Below, piece by piece: positions 35,368 through 44,772 of a stretch of DNA of 64,000 nucleotides. The notes under the pieces are model-generated. The model saw only the letters and a program-made list of their open reading frames with translations, was not told the origin of the DNA and ran no database searches. Origin of the DNA: Flagellimonas maritima. Lineage in GTDB: Bacteria; Bacteroidota; Bacteroidia; Flavobacteriales; Flavobacteriaceae. Location: positions 1,483,501 through 1,547,500 of the forward strand of contig NZ_CP030104.1 of assembly GCF_003269425.1 (NCBI RefSeq), given 5' to 3'. The position numbers and the translations under genes are program-made. Within the stretch, counting starts at the first letter, position 1. Every line of letters begins with the position of its first letter.

Positions 35368-36252
35368 TTAATTTAGTTTGTACTTCAATCCCATTGTTAT
35401 ATAAGCTGTTCCGTCCGGCTCAAAGTCATGGATTAACCGGTTCCCGTTATCCAAAACTTCAAGATCGCTCGTTTGTTGAAACCCTGCGCGGACCACAGTT
35501 GTAAAACCTGTTCCCATGTCGTAATTATGCTCCAGACCAAAATCGTTTCCATTGAAACGGAGCTTTGTATTGGCAAGCGCTCCGAGCCCTGGATAGATTA
35601 CAGTATCCGAATTATTGGCGTATAGCCCGAACGGTCTGGCCCGTGCCCCAAGACTGTGTCTCTCGTTGAAACTGTACCTGATTCGTGTCTCGGGAAACCC
35701 GAGCATTAAGGTCCAATTATTGTTTCTATTATAGTTGAAGGAAAATGTAGGGTACCATCTTGGGATTCCGAACAGAGTCCCATATTCCGCACCGATAGCG
35801 AAACACAATAATGCATTCTCGTCTTTCCAAGTTTTTGAAATGGTGATATCGGCATTGGGTATAAAATCCTCTCCGTCGATAACATCCACGAAATTCGACG
35901 ATAAGGTAGGTGAGATATGTGCAGCTACGGACCAACTTTCGAAGAATGAACGCTTATAGAAAAACATGGTCTGTACCGTATGGAATTTTTGAAAGTTGGA
36001 TTCTTCGAAACCCGTTGACCGCCCAAAATACTGGAACTGGTAATCGTCATATTGCAGACCTATTCCGAACTTGTTAGACCTATTTTTTTTTGTTCCCTTC
36101 AAACCAATGCTATAAGTACGCAAATCCGTATCGCTTATATCCGAGACCAGGCTGTATTCAAAATCCCCGACCAACTGAAGTTTGGATTCTTGACCCTTGA
36201 CCATGGTGCTCATTATTGATATCATCGGCAATAGGAAAAAATAGTTCTTCAA
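35368..36252 (-). CDS. DUF6268-type outer-membrane beta-barrel protein (paralogue 1)
   Basis: The 294-residue protein has a signal peptide (to KGQ) and alternating beta strands ending in a typical barrel end (YITMGLKYKLN). The family pattern is visible in NNWTLMLGFPETRIRYSFNERHSLG and GLYANNSDTV. It is clearly homologous to the products at 39223 and 61358. It is 14 bases upstream of the Kelch gene in one operon, and divergent from the DUF4270 gene across 225 bases. Confidence 0.8.
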   Translation of the reverse strand: MKNYFFLLPMISIMSTMVKGQESKLQLVGDFEYSLVSDISDTDLRTYSIGLKGTKKNRSNKFGIGLQYDDYQFQYFGRSTGFEESNFQKFHTVQTMFFYKRSFFESWSVAAHISPTLSSNFVDVIDGEDFIPNADITISKTWKDENALLCFAIGAEYGTLFGIPRWYPTFSFNYNRNNNWTLMLGFPETRIRYSFNERHSLGARARPFGLYANNSDTVIYPGLGALANTKLRFNGNDFGLEHNYDMGTGFTTVVRAGFQQTSDLEVLDNGNRLIHDFEPDGTAYITMGLKYKLN

Positions 36253-36429
36253 CTCTTATTTTTTCCCAAAACTAATTTCAAGACCTCTTAAGGGGAAAAG
36301 AAATATACAGGGTTTGGATTTTTCCCTACCTATGGGCAATTTATCTCTACGAAACCTTGATAAAGTTTTGATAGATGTTTTTGTTGGATTGGTAGATGGA
36401 TATCCATGGCCGGTATAAAATAGTTCCAT

Positions 36430-36441
36430 ATACGTCCGTAT
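36430..36441. promoter_or_regulatory. Inverted repeat in the divergent control region
   Basis: ATACG-TC-CGTAT lies 36 bases ahead of the DUF4270 start in the 225-base region between the DUF6268/Kelch/LytTR genes and the DUF4270 operon. It could be a site for the local LytTR regulator, although LytTR sites are usually direct repeats, so this is tentative. No clear promoter pair is seen on either strand. Confidence 0.3.
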
Positions 36442-36477
36442 GCAGCTTATTTTGCTCTTTAATCTTTTTCGTTGCTT

Positions 36478-37815
36478 ATGAAAAAAATAGTTATTGCCCT
36501 AGCGATGACCGCCTTTATCGCCGCATGTTCAATGGATGGGTCCGACTTTCCCTCCTTGGAGGTCGGTCAGGGTTTTACCGACTCGAACGTGAGGGTCTTG
36601 GTTCTGGACTCGTTTACAGTAAAGATGTCAACGTTCAAATTCGATAGTATCAACACCTCCAGCAGCGAAAGACTATTGGTAGGCAAGTACAAGGATGATT
36701 TTTTTGGGGAAGTGGAGTCCTCTGCATTTTTCGAACTCACCAGAGCCAATACCGAGAGCACAACGAACATCTACGATCTCCCCGAGGATGCTGAACTGGA
36801 CAGTGTCGCTTTGATACTGGGCTATGACGGCTATTTCTATAACGACACTACAGCAGTCTCACAGATAAACGTGCATGTTATTCAGGAGGATGTAGAGCCT
36901 GAAGATAATATCTTCTATAATACGAGCACCTTAAAATTCGATTCGGTGCCACTTGTATCCAGAAATTATCTTCCGGAACCCTTCGACGAGGATTCGTTGC
37001 ACATATCGGTCCCCTTTGAGTTCGGAGAGAACATATTCGATTTATTGCAGAATAACGACATCAACGATACCGACGAACTTCGGGACGTGTTCAAAGGATT
37101 CGCGTTGCGTCCAGGACCTCAGGACAATACCGCCGTTATCGGTTTTTCAAGGGGAAGCGATAATACCTACCTGCGTTTCTTTTATTCCGTTCCCGAGGAG
37201 TTCGAGGATGACGAGCTTAGCTTTGATTTGGTAATCGACCCTTTTCAAGTACTCCCGACCGCATTTAACAGTATAAGCAGCCAACCGGACGGCACCGACC
37301 TACAAGGCCTCACCGATCAGGAGATAGAGATTTCCTCCACTGATTCCAGAGACCTGGCGTATATCCAGTCTGGCACTGGCTATGCGGTCAAAGTAGAGTT
37401 TCCTTCCATTAAGAACATTTTCGATATACAAGGTAGTGGCACGCTGCTACAGGCGACCCTTCGGATTAAGCCGCTACGTACAAGTTATAATGAATTCACG
37501 ACTCTTAGGGATTCCCTAGTGGTGAGTTTTTTGGACCGGAACAATCTTGCAGGGGCACAATTGCAGAACAGCAATGGGAGTATTTTTGGCAGGCTGGTCG
37601 GAGAGAACGAGGAGTTTTTGGACGTCACCTACGAGATACCTGTCGATCGCTATATCGATTTTAAGCTGAACGAGGTCAGGGAAGGCGACGATGCCTTGGT
37701 ACTTTTTTTAAACGAATTCAATAGTAGCGTGAGCCGCGTAGTATTGCAAGGAGAGGAAAACAGGGATTTTGAGGCGAGTTTGGAACTAACCTATGCAATC
37801 TATGATGATGAATAA
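36478..37815 (+). CDS. DUF4270 family lipoprotein
   Basis: The 445-residue protein has a lipoprotein signal (VIALAMTAFIAACSMDGSDF) and a large beta-rich extracytoplasmic domain of the DUF4270 type (SSERLLVGKYKDDFFGEVESSAFFELT, ELDSVALILGYDGYFYNDTT, LQATLRIKPLRTSYNEF). The function is unknown; members are found throughout Flavobacteriaceae. I use ATG 36478; the TTG at 36472 precedes it. It overlaps the next gene and is divergent from the DUF6268-Kelch-LytTR set. Confidence 0.8.
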   Translation: MKKIVIALAMTAFIAACSMDGSDFPSLEVGQGFTDSNVRVLVLDSFTVKMSTFKFDSINTSSSERLLVGKYKDDFFGEVESSAFFELTRANTESTTNIYDLPEDAELDSVALILGYDGYFYNDTTAVSQINVHVIQEDVEPEDNIFYNTSTLKFDSVPLVSRNYLPEPFDEDSLHISVPFEFGENIFDLLQNNDINDTDELRDVFKGFALRPGPQDNTAVIGFSRGSDNTYLRFFYSVPEEFEDDELSFDLVIDPFQVLPTAFNSISSQPDGTDLQGLTDQEIEISSTDSRDLAYIQSGTGYAVKVEFPSIKNIFDIQGSGTLLQATLRIKPLRTSYNEFTTLRDSLVVSFLDRNNLAGAQLQNSNGSIFGRLVGENEEFLDVTYEIPVDRYIDFKLNEVREGDDALVLFLNEFNSSVSRVVLQGEENRDFEASLELTYAIYDDE

Positions 37816-39061
37816 ATTTTGGGCTACCATAAGTATAGCCTTATTCCCGATAATGGTCGTATCCCAGTTGAACAACTTGACTGGATCCCCCTACTCCCTT
37901 TTTGGTATAGGGGTTACGACCAATTCGAATATCGGAAAGAACAGCGCACTGGGTAAATTGGGATACGCCTTGAGCAGCGATTTCTTGATTAATAATGCCA
38001 ATCCGGCATCCTATGGTACGTTGGGGGAGAACGGTTTTCTCTTTGACTTCGGTTTTTTAGGGGAACTGAGTTCTGTTTCCGACCGGATCAATGACGAGGC
38101 CCGTTTTGCCAGTAACTTTTCCAATATTGCACTAGCTTCCACAATCAGTCCCAAGTCCTCTTTCGGTCTATCGATTACCCCCTATACCAATGTGGGATAT
38201 TCACTCTTGGGTATAGAAACCAATATCGAAGGCTCTTTCGACCGCTTTACGAGTAGTCTTTTCGGCTCGGGAGCACTCAATGATTTCCGTTTTTCCTATG
38301 GTCACTCGATAACCGATGAATTGCGACTTGGAGCTAATCTATCCTACCTTTTCGGGTCGGTTACCGAAAGGGAGCTCGTAAACGTTCGTTCTGGTTTCAA
38401 TGTAAGTTCCCTAAATGTGGAGGAGCAAAGCTATTACCACGGATTTCGTTTTGGTCTTGGACTGCAATGTGAGATACATCCAAAACTGGCCCTGGGCTGG
38501 ACGCTCAATCTACCTACGGATCTTTCCGGTAAACAGGATAGAATTGTAGGAAAGACATTGGACGGTTCCAGGGCTCCCGTCGAAAATGAGACGGATATGG
38601 ATATTCCCAGTTTTAGCCTGCCTATGGAAGTCGGTACCGGTATCCTATTCAAGCCTAGCAATACGTTGAGCGTGAACTTGGATTATTCCATTCGCCTATG
38701 GAACGCCACGGAACAAGAGGATAACGTAGGCGAATTTATCAATCAAAATACGTTCGGGTTCGGAGCGGAGTATATCGCCGATCCGTCTTCTTACAAGTAT
38801 TGGCAACGAATCAACTTTAGGGCGGGTTTCAATTATGATACCGGTTATTTGGAGGTTTCCGAAAACAGTATCGACTCTTATGGGATTACCGCTGGAATCG
38901 GTTTCCCCTTGGGCATCCGAACCAAATCCATGCTGAACATTGGATTTTCGCAGACCAATAGGGGATCTACCGAGGGAATCCTCGTCGAAGAGCGGGTAAA
39001 TACATTGAACATCAATTTTAGCCTGAAGGATTTCTGGTTCCTGAAGCGAAAAATAGATTAA
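37802..39061 (+). CDS. Outer-membrane beta-barrel protein paired with DUF4270
   Basis: The ~419-residue protein has a signal peptide (WATISIALFPIMVVSQ) and a FadL-like start (GSPYSLFGIGVTTNSNIGKNSALGKLGYALSSDFLINNANPAS split over the first 60 residues). Many amphipathic strands follow, ending SLKDFWFLKRKID. Several ATGs are in frame (37793, 37802, 37805, 37808), all overlapping the DUF4270 end; I choose 37802 without firm evidence. It probably forms an outer-membrane complex with the DUF4270 lipoprotein. A 161-base gap follows it. Confidence 0.72.
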   Translation: MMMNKFWATISIALFPIMVVSQLNNLTGSPYSLFGIGVTTNSNIGKNSALGKLGYALSSDFLINNANPASYGTLGENGFLFDFGFLGELSSVSDRINDEARFASNFSNIALASTISPKSSFGLSITPYTNVGYSLLGIETNIEGSFDRFTSSLFGSGALNDFRFSYGHSITDELRLGANLSYLFGSVTERELVNVRSGFNVSSLNVEEQSYYHGFRFGLGLQCEIHPKLALGWTLNLPTDLSGKQDRIVGKTLDGSRAPVENETDMDIPSFSLPMEVGTGILFKPSNTLSVNLDYSIRLWNATEQEDNVGEFINQNTFGFGAEYIADPSSYKYWQRINFRAGFNYDTGYLEVSENSIDSYGITAGIGFPLGIRTKSMLNIGFSQTNRGSTEGILVEERVNTLNINFSLKDFWFLKRKID

Positions 39062-39222
39062 GCCATTTTATCTATGAATATGGAAAAAGCAACTACTAAT
39101 ACGGTTTCTTTCCTTAATCTGGGAAATTCCTCGATTGGTATAGTCTTTTTCGGATTTGGTCTATCGGAATTGAACACTACAGGGGTGTAAACGAGATTTG
39201 CCCTCTAACGAATTCAAAATAT

Positions 39223-40158
39223 ATGATACGCTACTTTATTGTCATCCTCTTTACTACCACAGCTTCCTTTGCACAAATGGGTGTTATGAACAATCCCAAC
39301 GAGATAGAGATTGCAGGATTGGAATACGGATATATGCCCGATTTAGGGGGTACTGAAATACGAAATATAAGAGCTAACGTTAATCTGGCCAAGCCTATCG
39401 GTAAAAGTATTATAGGGTTGGGTCTGGGCTACCAAAACTTCGATTTTACGTTTAACGAGGCAACGAACGTGATAGATTTGGATTCCTATGAAAACATGCA
39501 TGCCATAAGGGCGAACCTATCCTTTATACGTCCATTGGGTAACTCATGGACTTTCATTGCATCGGTTGGACCAACTTTGATGTCCAATTTCGGGGATGGT
39601 GTTTCTTCCGAGGATTTTGTATTCAACATTCTGGCAGGAGCCTCGAAACGCTGGGGGGATTTTGATAGAAACACGATGGTAATGATAGGTCTGCTGTATG
39701 GAACCCAGTTTGGTGAACCCAGGTTTTTACCGGCCCTATCCCTCCGTCAAAAGTTGAATGAACACTGGAGTTATTCCATCGGGCTTCCGATTACGTCCTT
39801 AAACTATCAAATCAATGACCGTCATCGTTTGGCACTGCTGGCATCCCCAGAAGGTCTTTTCGCGAACAACTCCGATGCCGTTGCGGTAGATGGCAATAGA
39901 ATATTGACCGACACCAAGTTACAGTTCAATGGATTGAACACTAGGTTAGCCTATACCTTCCGCTTTGCGAAGTTCCTTGCCTTTTCGGCAGAGGGAGGTT
40001 TTATACCTGCAGCCACCTTGAAGGTCCTTGACAATGAAAACGAGGATATTTACGATTTGGAACCCGAAAGCGGAGCCTATTTTAGGGTAGGATTGAAACT
40101 TTTATTGAACAGGAAGCAACGAATAGAAACCATAAAAGAAAGAAACAATGAAGACTAA
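39223..40158 (+). CDS. DUF6268-type outer-membrane beta-barrel protein (paralogue 2)
   Basis: The 311-residue protein has a signal peptide (YFIVILFTTTASFAQ) and a barrel with the same landmarks as the product at 35368: LNEHWSYSIGLPITSLNYQINDRHRL, SPEGLFANNSDAV, TDTKLQFNGLN. The two genes lie on opposite strands about 3 kb apart, so this is a local inverted duplication followed by divergence. It ends overlapping the start of the small helical protein by 11 bases and leads into the RND efflux genes. Confidence 0.8.
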   Translation: MIRYFIVILFTTTASFAQMGVMNNPNEIEIAGLEYGYMPDLGGTEIRNIRANVNLAKPIGKSIIGLGLGYQNFDFTFNEATNVIDLDSYENMHAIRANLSFIRPLGNSWTFIASVGPTLMSNFGDGVSSEDFVFNILAGASKRWGDFDRNTMVMIGLLYGTQFGEPRFLPALSLRQKLNEHWSYSIGLPITSLNYQINDRHRLALLASPEGLFANNSDAVAVDGNRILTDTKLQFNGLNTRLAYTFRFAKFLAFSAEGGFIPAATLKVLDNENEDIYDLEPESGAYFRVGLKLLLNRKQRIETIKERNNED

Positions 40159-40507
40159 CTATGTAGCATTGGCCCTATTTCTGATTCTAATACAATCGGT
40201 CAACGCCCAAAAGACTGACGCCGAGGAAATGGCCGCCTATCAAACAAAGACCATGACTGCAGAACTGAACCTTAGCGAAGAGCAAAAGCCAAAGGTGGCC
40301 GCCATCAATACTAAATATGCGGAAGAATCCGCCAATCTAATCAATGCCGATGGAAGCATGTTTGGAAAAATGGGCGATATGAAGGCCATCAACAAGAGAA
40401 AAAACGCAGAACTTGAGAAAGTACTTAATGAGCGACAAATGGAAAAATATGAAGATGACTTAGCCCCCAAAATGCGTAAACACATGCGTAAACACATGAT
40501 GGGTTAA
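40148..40507 (+). CDS. Small exported helical protein, Spy/CpxP-like
   Basis: The 119-residue protein has a signal peptide (VALALFLILIQSVNAQ) followed by long charged helices with two LTxxQ-like motifs (LNLSEEQKPKVAAI and LNERQMEKYED). It ends in a His/Met repeat (MRKHMRKHMMG) encoded by two direct copies of CGTAAACACATG. The form is that of periplasmic chaperones or metal-responsive proteins of the Spy/CpxP group. The stop is one base before the adaptor ATG region, so it belongs to the pump operon. Confidence 0.65.
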   Translation: MKTNYVALALFLILIQSVNAQKTDAEEMAAYQTKTMTAELNLSEEQKPKVAAINTKYAEESANLINADGSMFGKMGDMKAINKRKNAELEKVLNERQMEKYEDDLAPKMRKHMRKHMMG

Positions 40508-40508
40508 G

Positions 40509-41624
40509 ATGAAGAAAACGATTGGAATCGCTATCGGTATCGGTATCCTTGTCTTGGGTGTACTTCTTTTTGTCCTGATGAAAAAAGGACCTAAAAAGCA
40601 AGAAGCAAAAGCCGAAACCGACCCGAAAAGCGTATCTGTAGAGACCCAAGCAGTTGAATTGAGGTCACTTCCCTATCGCCTAGAGGCAACCGGAACGCTG
40701 GAAGCCAAGGAAAAAATAGAACTTTTTAGCGAAGTTCAGGGTGTGCTGAATAGAACGAATACACCTTTCAAGGAAGGGAATTCATTTACAAAGGGACAGA
40801 CAATCCTATACATCGATGCGAACGAGTTCAAGGCCCAATTAAAGGCGAACAAAAGTTCTCTTGTGAATCAAATTGCGGCCATGCTGCCCGATATGGAAAT
40901 GGAATATCCCGAGGCTGCCGAAAAGTGGGAAGAATACCTCATCAGCTTCGATATAGAGGGTAATTTGGAGGCGTTACCAGCTTTCCAGTCCGAAGCGGAA
41001 CGACTGTTCGTCATAGGCAAGAATATAACACAGACCTACTACAATACCTCGAACTTACAGGAACGTCTATTTAAATACTATATAAGAGCACCATTTACAG
41101 GTGTTGTATCGGAAGCCAATGTCAATGCAGGTGCGCTGGTGCGAAGTGGGCAAAAATTAGGTTCCTTCGTAGATCCCTCTGTATTTGAGCTGCGCCTATC
41201 CGTACCCGCTTCGGAGAACGATTTTTTAAACAAGGGCCAAAAGGTCCTTTTGAAAACACTGGGTTCGGAAACCGAATTGACCGGTAAGGTAGAGCGTATC
41301 AACCCCATTATAGACCAGAATACCCAGACCATTGAAATTTTCGTCGAGGTTACCGGAAACAATCTGAAGGACGGTCAATATTTAAAGGCCCTCATTGCAG
41401 GAAAGGAAATTGAGGAGGTTTTTACCATTAGTAGCGACCTTTTGACCGTAAACGGTAGTGTGTATGTCGTAAAGGATGGCGTATTGTCGCTTCAAGAAGT
41501 AACCCCTGTTAATTATGTAGGGGACAGTGTGGTCGTGAGGGGTTTAAAAGATGGGCAGTCTTTGATTACCAAATCGCTGGCAAACGCCTATCCTGGGATG
41601 CCGGTTACGCAAGAAGAGAGATAG
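40509..41624 (+). CDS. RND efflux periplasmic adaptor (HlyD/AcrA type)
   Basis: The 371-residue membrane-fusion protein has a membrane anchor (IGIAIGIGILVLGVLLFVLM) and a lipoyl/hairpin region (GTLEAKEKIELFSEVQGVL, FKEGNSFTKGQTILYID). The second lipoyl half is YIRAPFTGVVSEANVNAGALVRSGQKLGSFV, followed by the beta-barrel domain (ASENDFLNKGQKVLLKTL). The coiled-coil hairpin contains an unusual acidic stretch (LPDMEMEYPEAAEKWEEYL). It connects the permease at 41626 to the TolC-type protein at 44759. Confidence 0.92.
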   Translation: MKKTIGIAIGIGILVLGVLLFVLMKKGPKKQEAKAETDPKSVSVETQAVELRSLPYRLEATGTLEAKEKIELFSEVQGVLNRTNTPFKEGNSFTKGQTILYIDANEFKAQLKANKSSLVNQIAAMLPDMEMEYPEAAEKWEEYLISFDIEGNLEALPAFQSEAERLFVIGKNITQTYYNTSNLQERLFKYYIRAPFTGVVSEANVNAGALVRSGQKLGSFVDPSVFELRLSVPASENDFLNKGQKVLLKTLGSETELTGKVERINPIIDQNTQTIEIFVEVTGNNLKDGQYLKALIAGKEIEEVFTISSDLLTVNGSVYVVKDGVLSLQEVTPVNYVGDSVVVRGLKDGQSLITKSLANAYPGMPVTQEER

Positions 41625-41625
41625 A

Positions 41626-44600
41626 ATGAAAAACTTTATCGCCCATTTTGTCAAATATCCGGTTGCCGTTAACATCTTTATCATAGGGTTTTTGATTTTT
41701 GGGTATCTGGGGTACCGCCAAATGAATTCCTCTTTCTTTCCGCTGGCAGATCCAACCTTGATCAATATCTCGGTCAATTATCCAGGTGCTTCTCCCGAAG
41801 AGGTCGAAGAGGGCGTAGTTGAGAAGATAGAACGAAACCTGAAAGGTATCCAAGGTATTGATAGGGTAACGTCCATATCCAACGAAAATACAGGTACGAT
41901 TACGGTTGAGATGGTTACCGATTTCGACATTGATGTTCTTTTGGATGATGTGAAGAATGCAGTGGATAGGATTCCTTCATTTCCCGTCGGTATCGAACCA
42001 CCGGTAGTGGAAAAAGTGGACCCAGCGAGGGAATCCATCGTTTTCGTGGTTACCGGGGAGGACATTCCCCTTCACATCCTTAAAGAAACCGCTCAGGATA
42101 TCGAGGACGAGCTGCTGCGTATTGATGGCATTTCCCAAATCGAGATAACCGGTTTTCCTGAGGAGGAAATCGAAATTGCGGTCACCGAGGACATGTTGCG
42201 CAATTATGACCTAACATTTGAGGAGGTCTCAAGGGCGGTCGCCAATTCCAATATCCTCATTACCGGCGGATCCATAAAAACGACAAAAGAGGAGTACCTG
42301 ATCCGTGCCGATAACAAGGATTATTACGCCCGTGGCTTGCAGGATATTGTTTTAAAATCGAATACCATTGGCGGAAAGGTATACTTAAGGGACGTAGCCA
42401 ACATACGGAACACCTTTAGTGAGACTACCAATCAATTGTTCCTAAACGGAGAGCGCGCCATAAACATTTCCATTACCAACACCAATAGCGAGGACCTTAT
42501 CGGAAGTGCCGACACGGTAAAGGAATATATTGAAGAATTCAATGATAGCCACGACAACATGCGCTTGGAAATCACGACCGATTCTTCCGAGGCGATACAG
42601 GGTAGAATTTCATTATTGCTTGAAAATGCTATCGTAGGCATGATTCTCGTACTCATTCTGCTATCATTTTTTCTAAGGCCAGGTGTAGCATTTTGGGTGG
42701 CTTTTGGCCTGCCCATTTCCTTTTTTGGCATGTTCATCATCTTACCCTATATGGGGATTACACTGAATATGTTGTCGATGTTCGGTATGATCTTGGTTAT
42801 CGGGATCCTGGTCGATGACGGTATCGTCATTGCGGAGAATATCTATGCACGTTCTGAAAAAGGGGATTCCCCGGTCAAAGCTGCTGTAATGGGCACGATG
42901 GATGTATTGACCCCGATACTTTCTGCCATAGCGACCACCATCCTTGCATTTTCCATATTTTTCTTTTTAGACGGACAAATAGGGGCGTTCTTTGGTGACA
43001 TCGCAGTAGTGGTCAGCCTGACACTTGCAGTTTCCCTAATAGAGGCACTCCTGATCCTTCCTGCGCATTTGGCGCACTCCAAAGACCTATCGGACTCCTC
43101 CAAAACCTATAAGCTCAATGAATATGGAGATAAGGCCATGAACTATATGAGGGACAAGATTTATAGCCCTGCCTTTCAGTTCAGTTTAAAACATAAATTT
43201 TTATCCTTTGCAATCATACTCTTTCTTTTCTTGCTCACCATAGGCGGTTTTGCCGGTGGTATCATCAAAACCGCATTTTTCCCCACCAATGCCAGTGACC
43301 AGATACGTATAAGCCTGAACACCCCTCAGGGAACAGCCGAACAAGTAACCGATTCCCTAGCACGCTATATCGAAAATGCCGTTTGGGAGGTAAACAACGA
43401 ACTTGGTGATAATCTGGAGGGCAGTGCCCATATCTCCAATACGGTACGAAAGATTGGCCCGGGCAGTGCCACCGGGAGTATTACGGTAAACCTTTCCCCG
43501 AGCGAAACAAGGGAAATGGGTTCTCCTGAGATTTCAGACAAGATACGCACCAAGGTAGGTAGTTTGCCACAGCTGGAAAAACTGAGTTTTAATTCGGGAG
43601 CGAACGTTGGCGGTAGCCCGATTTCGATTTCCTTGCGGGGCGATATACGGGAAAATCTAGACAATGCCAAGGAGATGGTCTACAACGAGCTACGAAAAAA
43701 TCCCGGTGTCAAGGACATTGTGGATACCAGTCCCGAAGGAATCAAGGAAATGCGCCTATCCCTTAAACCAAATGCCGAATTGCTCGGACTTACACTGAAC
43801 GATGTCATGGCACAGGTCAGGAACGCCTTCTTCGGCAAGGAAGTACAACGTGTGCAGCGCGGACAGGACGAAGTAAAAATATGGGTGCGCTACGCCAGGA
43901 CCGATCGTTCCACGGTACAGAGCATCAACGACATACAAATAAGTACTTCAGAGGGCCGAATACCCTTATCGGAAATCGCTACCTATACCATTGAACGTGG
44001 CGAAGTGGCGATCAATCATACCGATGGGATACGTGAGATAACCGTCGAGGCCGATATTGCGGGAAAAGATGTCAATGCCGCGGCCATTATGGCAAACCTT
44101 ACCGGTCCTTTTGCGGAGACTGTACAAAACAAGTATCCTGAAATCCAGGTCAGTGCGGAAGGCCAAAATCGGGAAACTAACAAGATTGTCGGTTCCGCTG
44201 TAGCGGTAATTCCAGCCGCTATATTCCTGATTTATGTGGTCATTGTCTTTGCGTTCCGTTCGTACAGTCAACCTTTTATCTTACTGGCGCTGATACCATT
44301 CACCATTATTGGAGTTGCTTGGGGCCATTGGCTGCATGGTTTCCCCATTAATGTACTGTCTTTTCTTGGAATTGTTGGTCTTGTCGGAATCGTGGTCAAC
44401 GACGGGTTGGTCTTCACCGGCAAGTTCAACGGGTATTTAAAAGAAGGACTCCCTTTTGAGGAGGCGCTTTACGAGACCGGTCGGTCTCGCTTCAGGGCCA
44501 TTTTCCTCACATCGGTGACTACCATAGCTGGTCTGGCACCCTTACTTCTGGAAAAAAGCCTACAAGCCCAATTCTTGATACCAATGGCTATTTCTATTGC

Positions 44601-44772
44601 CTACGGTATAGCAATTGCCACGGTACTCACCCTTTTTATGCTACCGATGTTCCTTTCCTTTTCCAATAGTGTAAAGGTAAGGGTGAAACAGCTTTTTACA
44701 GGTGAAAGACCTCCAAGAGAGTCCGTAGAACGTGCCATTAAAGAAAAAGAAGTGGAACATGAAACATTTTAA
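41626..44772 (+). CDS. RND efflux permease (AcrB/HAE type)
   Basis: The 1048-residue trimeric proton-driven exporter has two halves, each with six transmembrane segments around a large periplasmic loop. The start is VKYPVAVNIFIIGFLIFGYLG. TM4 carries the proton-relay acids in VIGILVDDGIVIAENIYAR. TM10 reads GIVGLVGIVVNDGLVFTGKFN. Porter-domain strands such as SINYPGASPEEVEEGVVEKIE-like sequence are present near residue 50. The substrate is not readable. It overlaps the TolC start by 14 bases. Confidence 0.95.
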   Translation: MKNFIAHFVKYPVAVNIFIIGFLIFGYLGYRQMNSSFFPLADPTLINISVNYPGASPEEVEEGVVEKIERNLKGIQGIDRVTSISNENTGTITVEMVTDFDIDVLLDDVKNAVDRIPSFPVGIEPPVVEKVDPARESIVFVVTGEDIPLHILKETAQDIEDELLRIDGISQIEITGFPEEEIEIAVTEDMLRNYDLTFEEVSRAVANSNILITGGSIKTTKEEYLIRADNKDYYARGLQDIVLKSNTIGGKVYLRDVANIRNTFSETTNQLFLNGERAINISITNTNSEDLIGSADTVKEYIEEFNDSHDNMRLEITTDSSEAIQGRISLLLENAIVGMILVLILLSFFLRPGVAFWVAFGLPISFFGMFIILPYMGITLNMLSMFGMILVIGILVDDGIVIAENIYARSEKGDSPVKAAVMGTMDVLTPILSAIATTILAFSIFFFLDGQIGAFFGDIAVVVSLTLAVSLIEALLILPAHLAHSKDLSDSSKTYKLNEYGDKAMNYMRDKIYSPAFQFSLKHKFLSFAIILFLFLLTIGGFAGGIIKTAFFPTNASDQIRISLNTPQGTAEQVTDSLARYIENAVWEVNNELGDNLEGSAHISNTVRKIGPGSATGSITVNLSPSETREMGSPEISDKIRTKVGSLPQLEKLSFNSGANVGGSPISISLRGDIRENLDNAKEMVYNELRKNPGVKDIVDTSPEGIKEMRLSLKPNAELLGLTLNDVMAQVRNAFFGKEVQRVQRGQDEVKIWVRYARTDRSTVQSINDIQISTSEGRIPLSEIATYTIERGEVAINHTDGIREITVEADIAGKDVNAAAIMANLTGPFAETVQNKYPEIQVSAEGQNRETNKIVGSAVAVIPAAIFLIYVVIVFAFRSYSQPFILLALIPFTIIGVAWGHWLHGFPINVLSFLGIVGLVGIVVNDGLVFTGKFNGYLKEGLPFEEALYETGRSRFRAIFLTSVTTIAGLAPLLLEKSLQAQFLIPMAISIAYGIAIATVLTLFMLPMFLSFSNSVKVRVKQLFTGERPPRESVERAIKEKEVEHETF

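Noticed and set aside
39074..39190. A 38-codon + strand frame between the DUF4270-associated barrel and the second DUF6268 gene
   Set aside because: Too short, no family and no repeat of the pattern elsewhere; the gap is better read as leader of the next gene.
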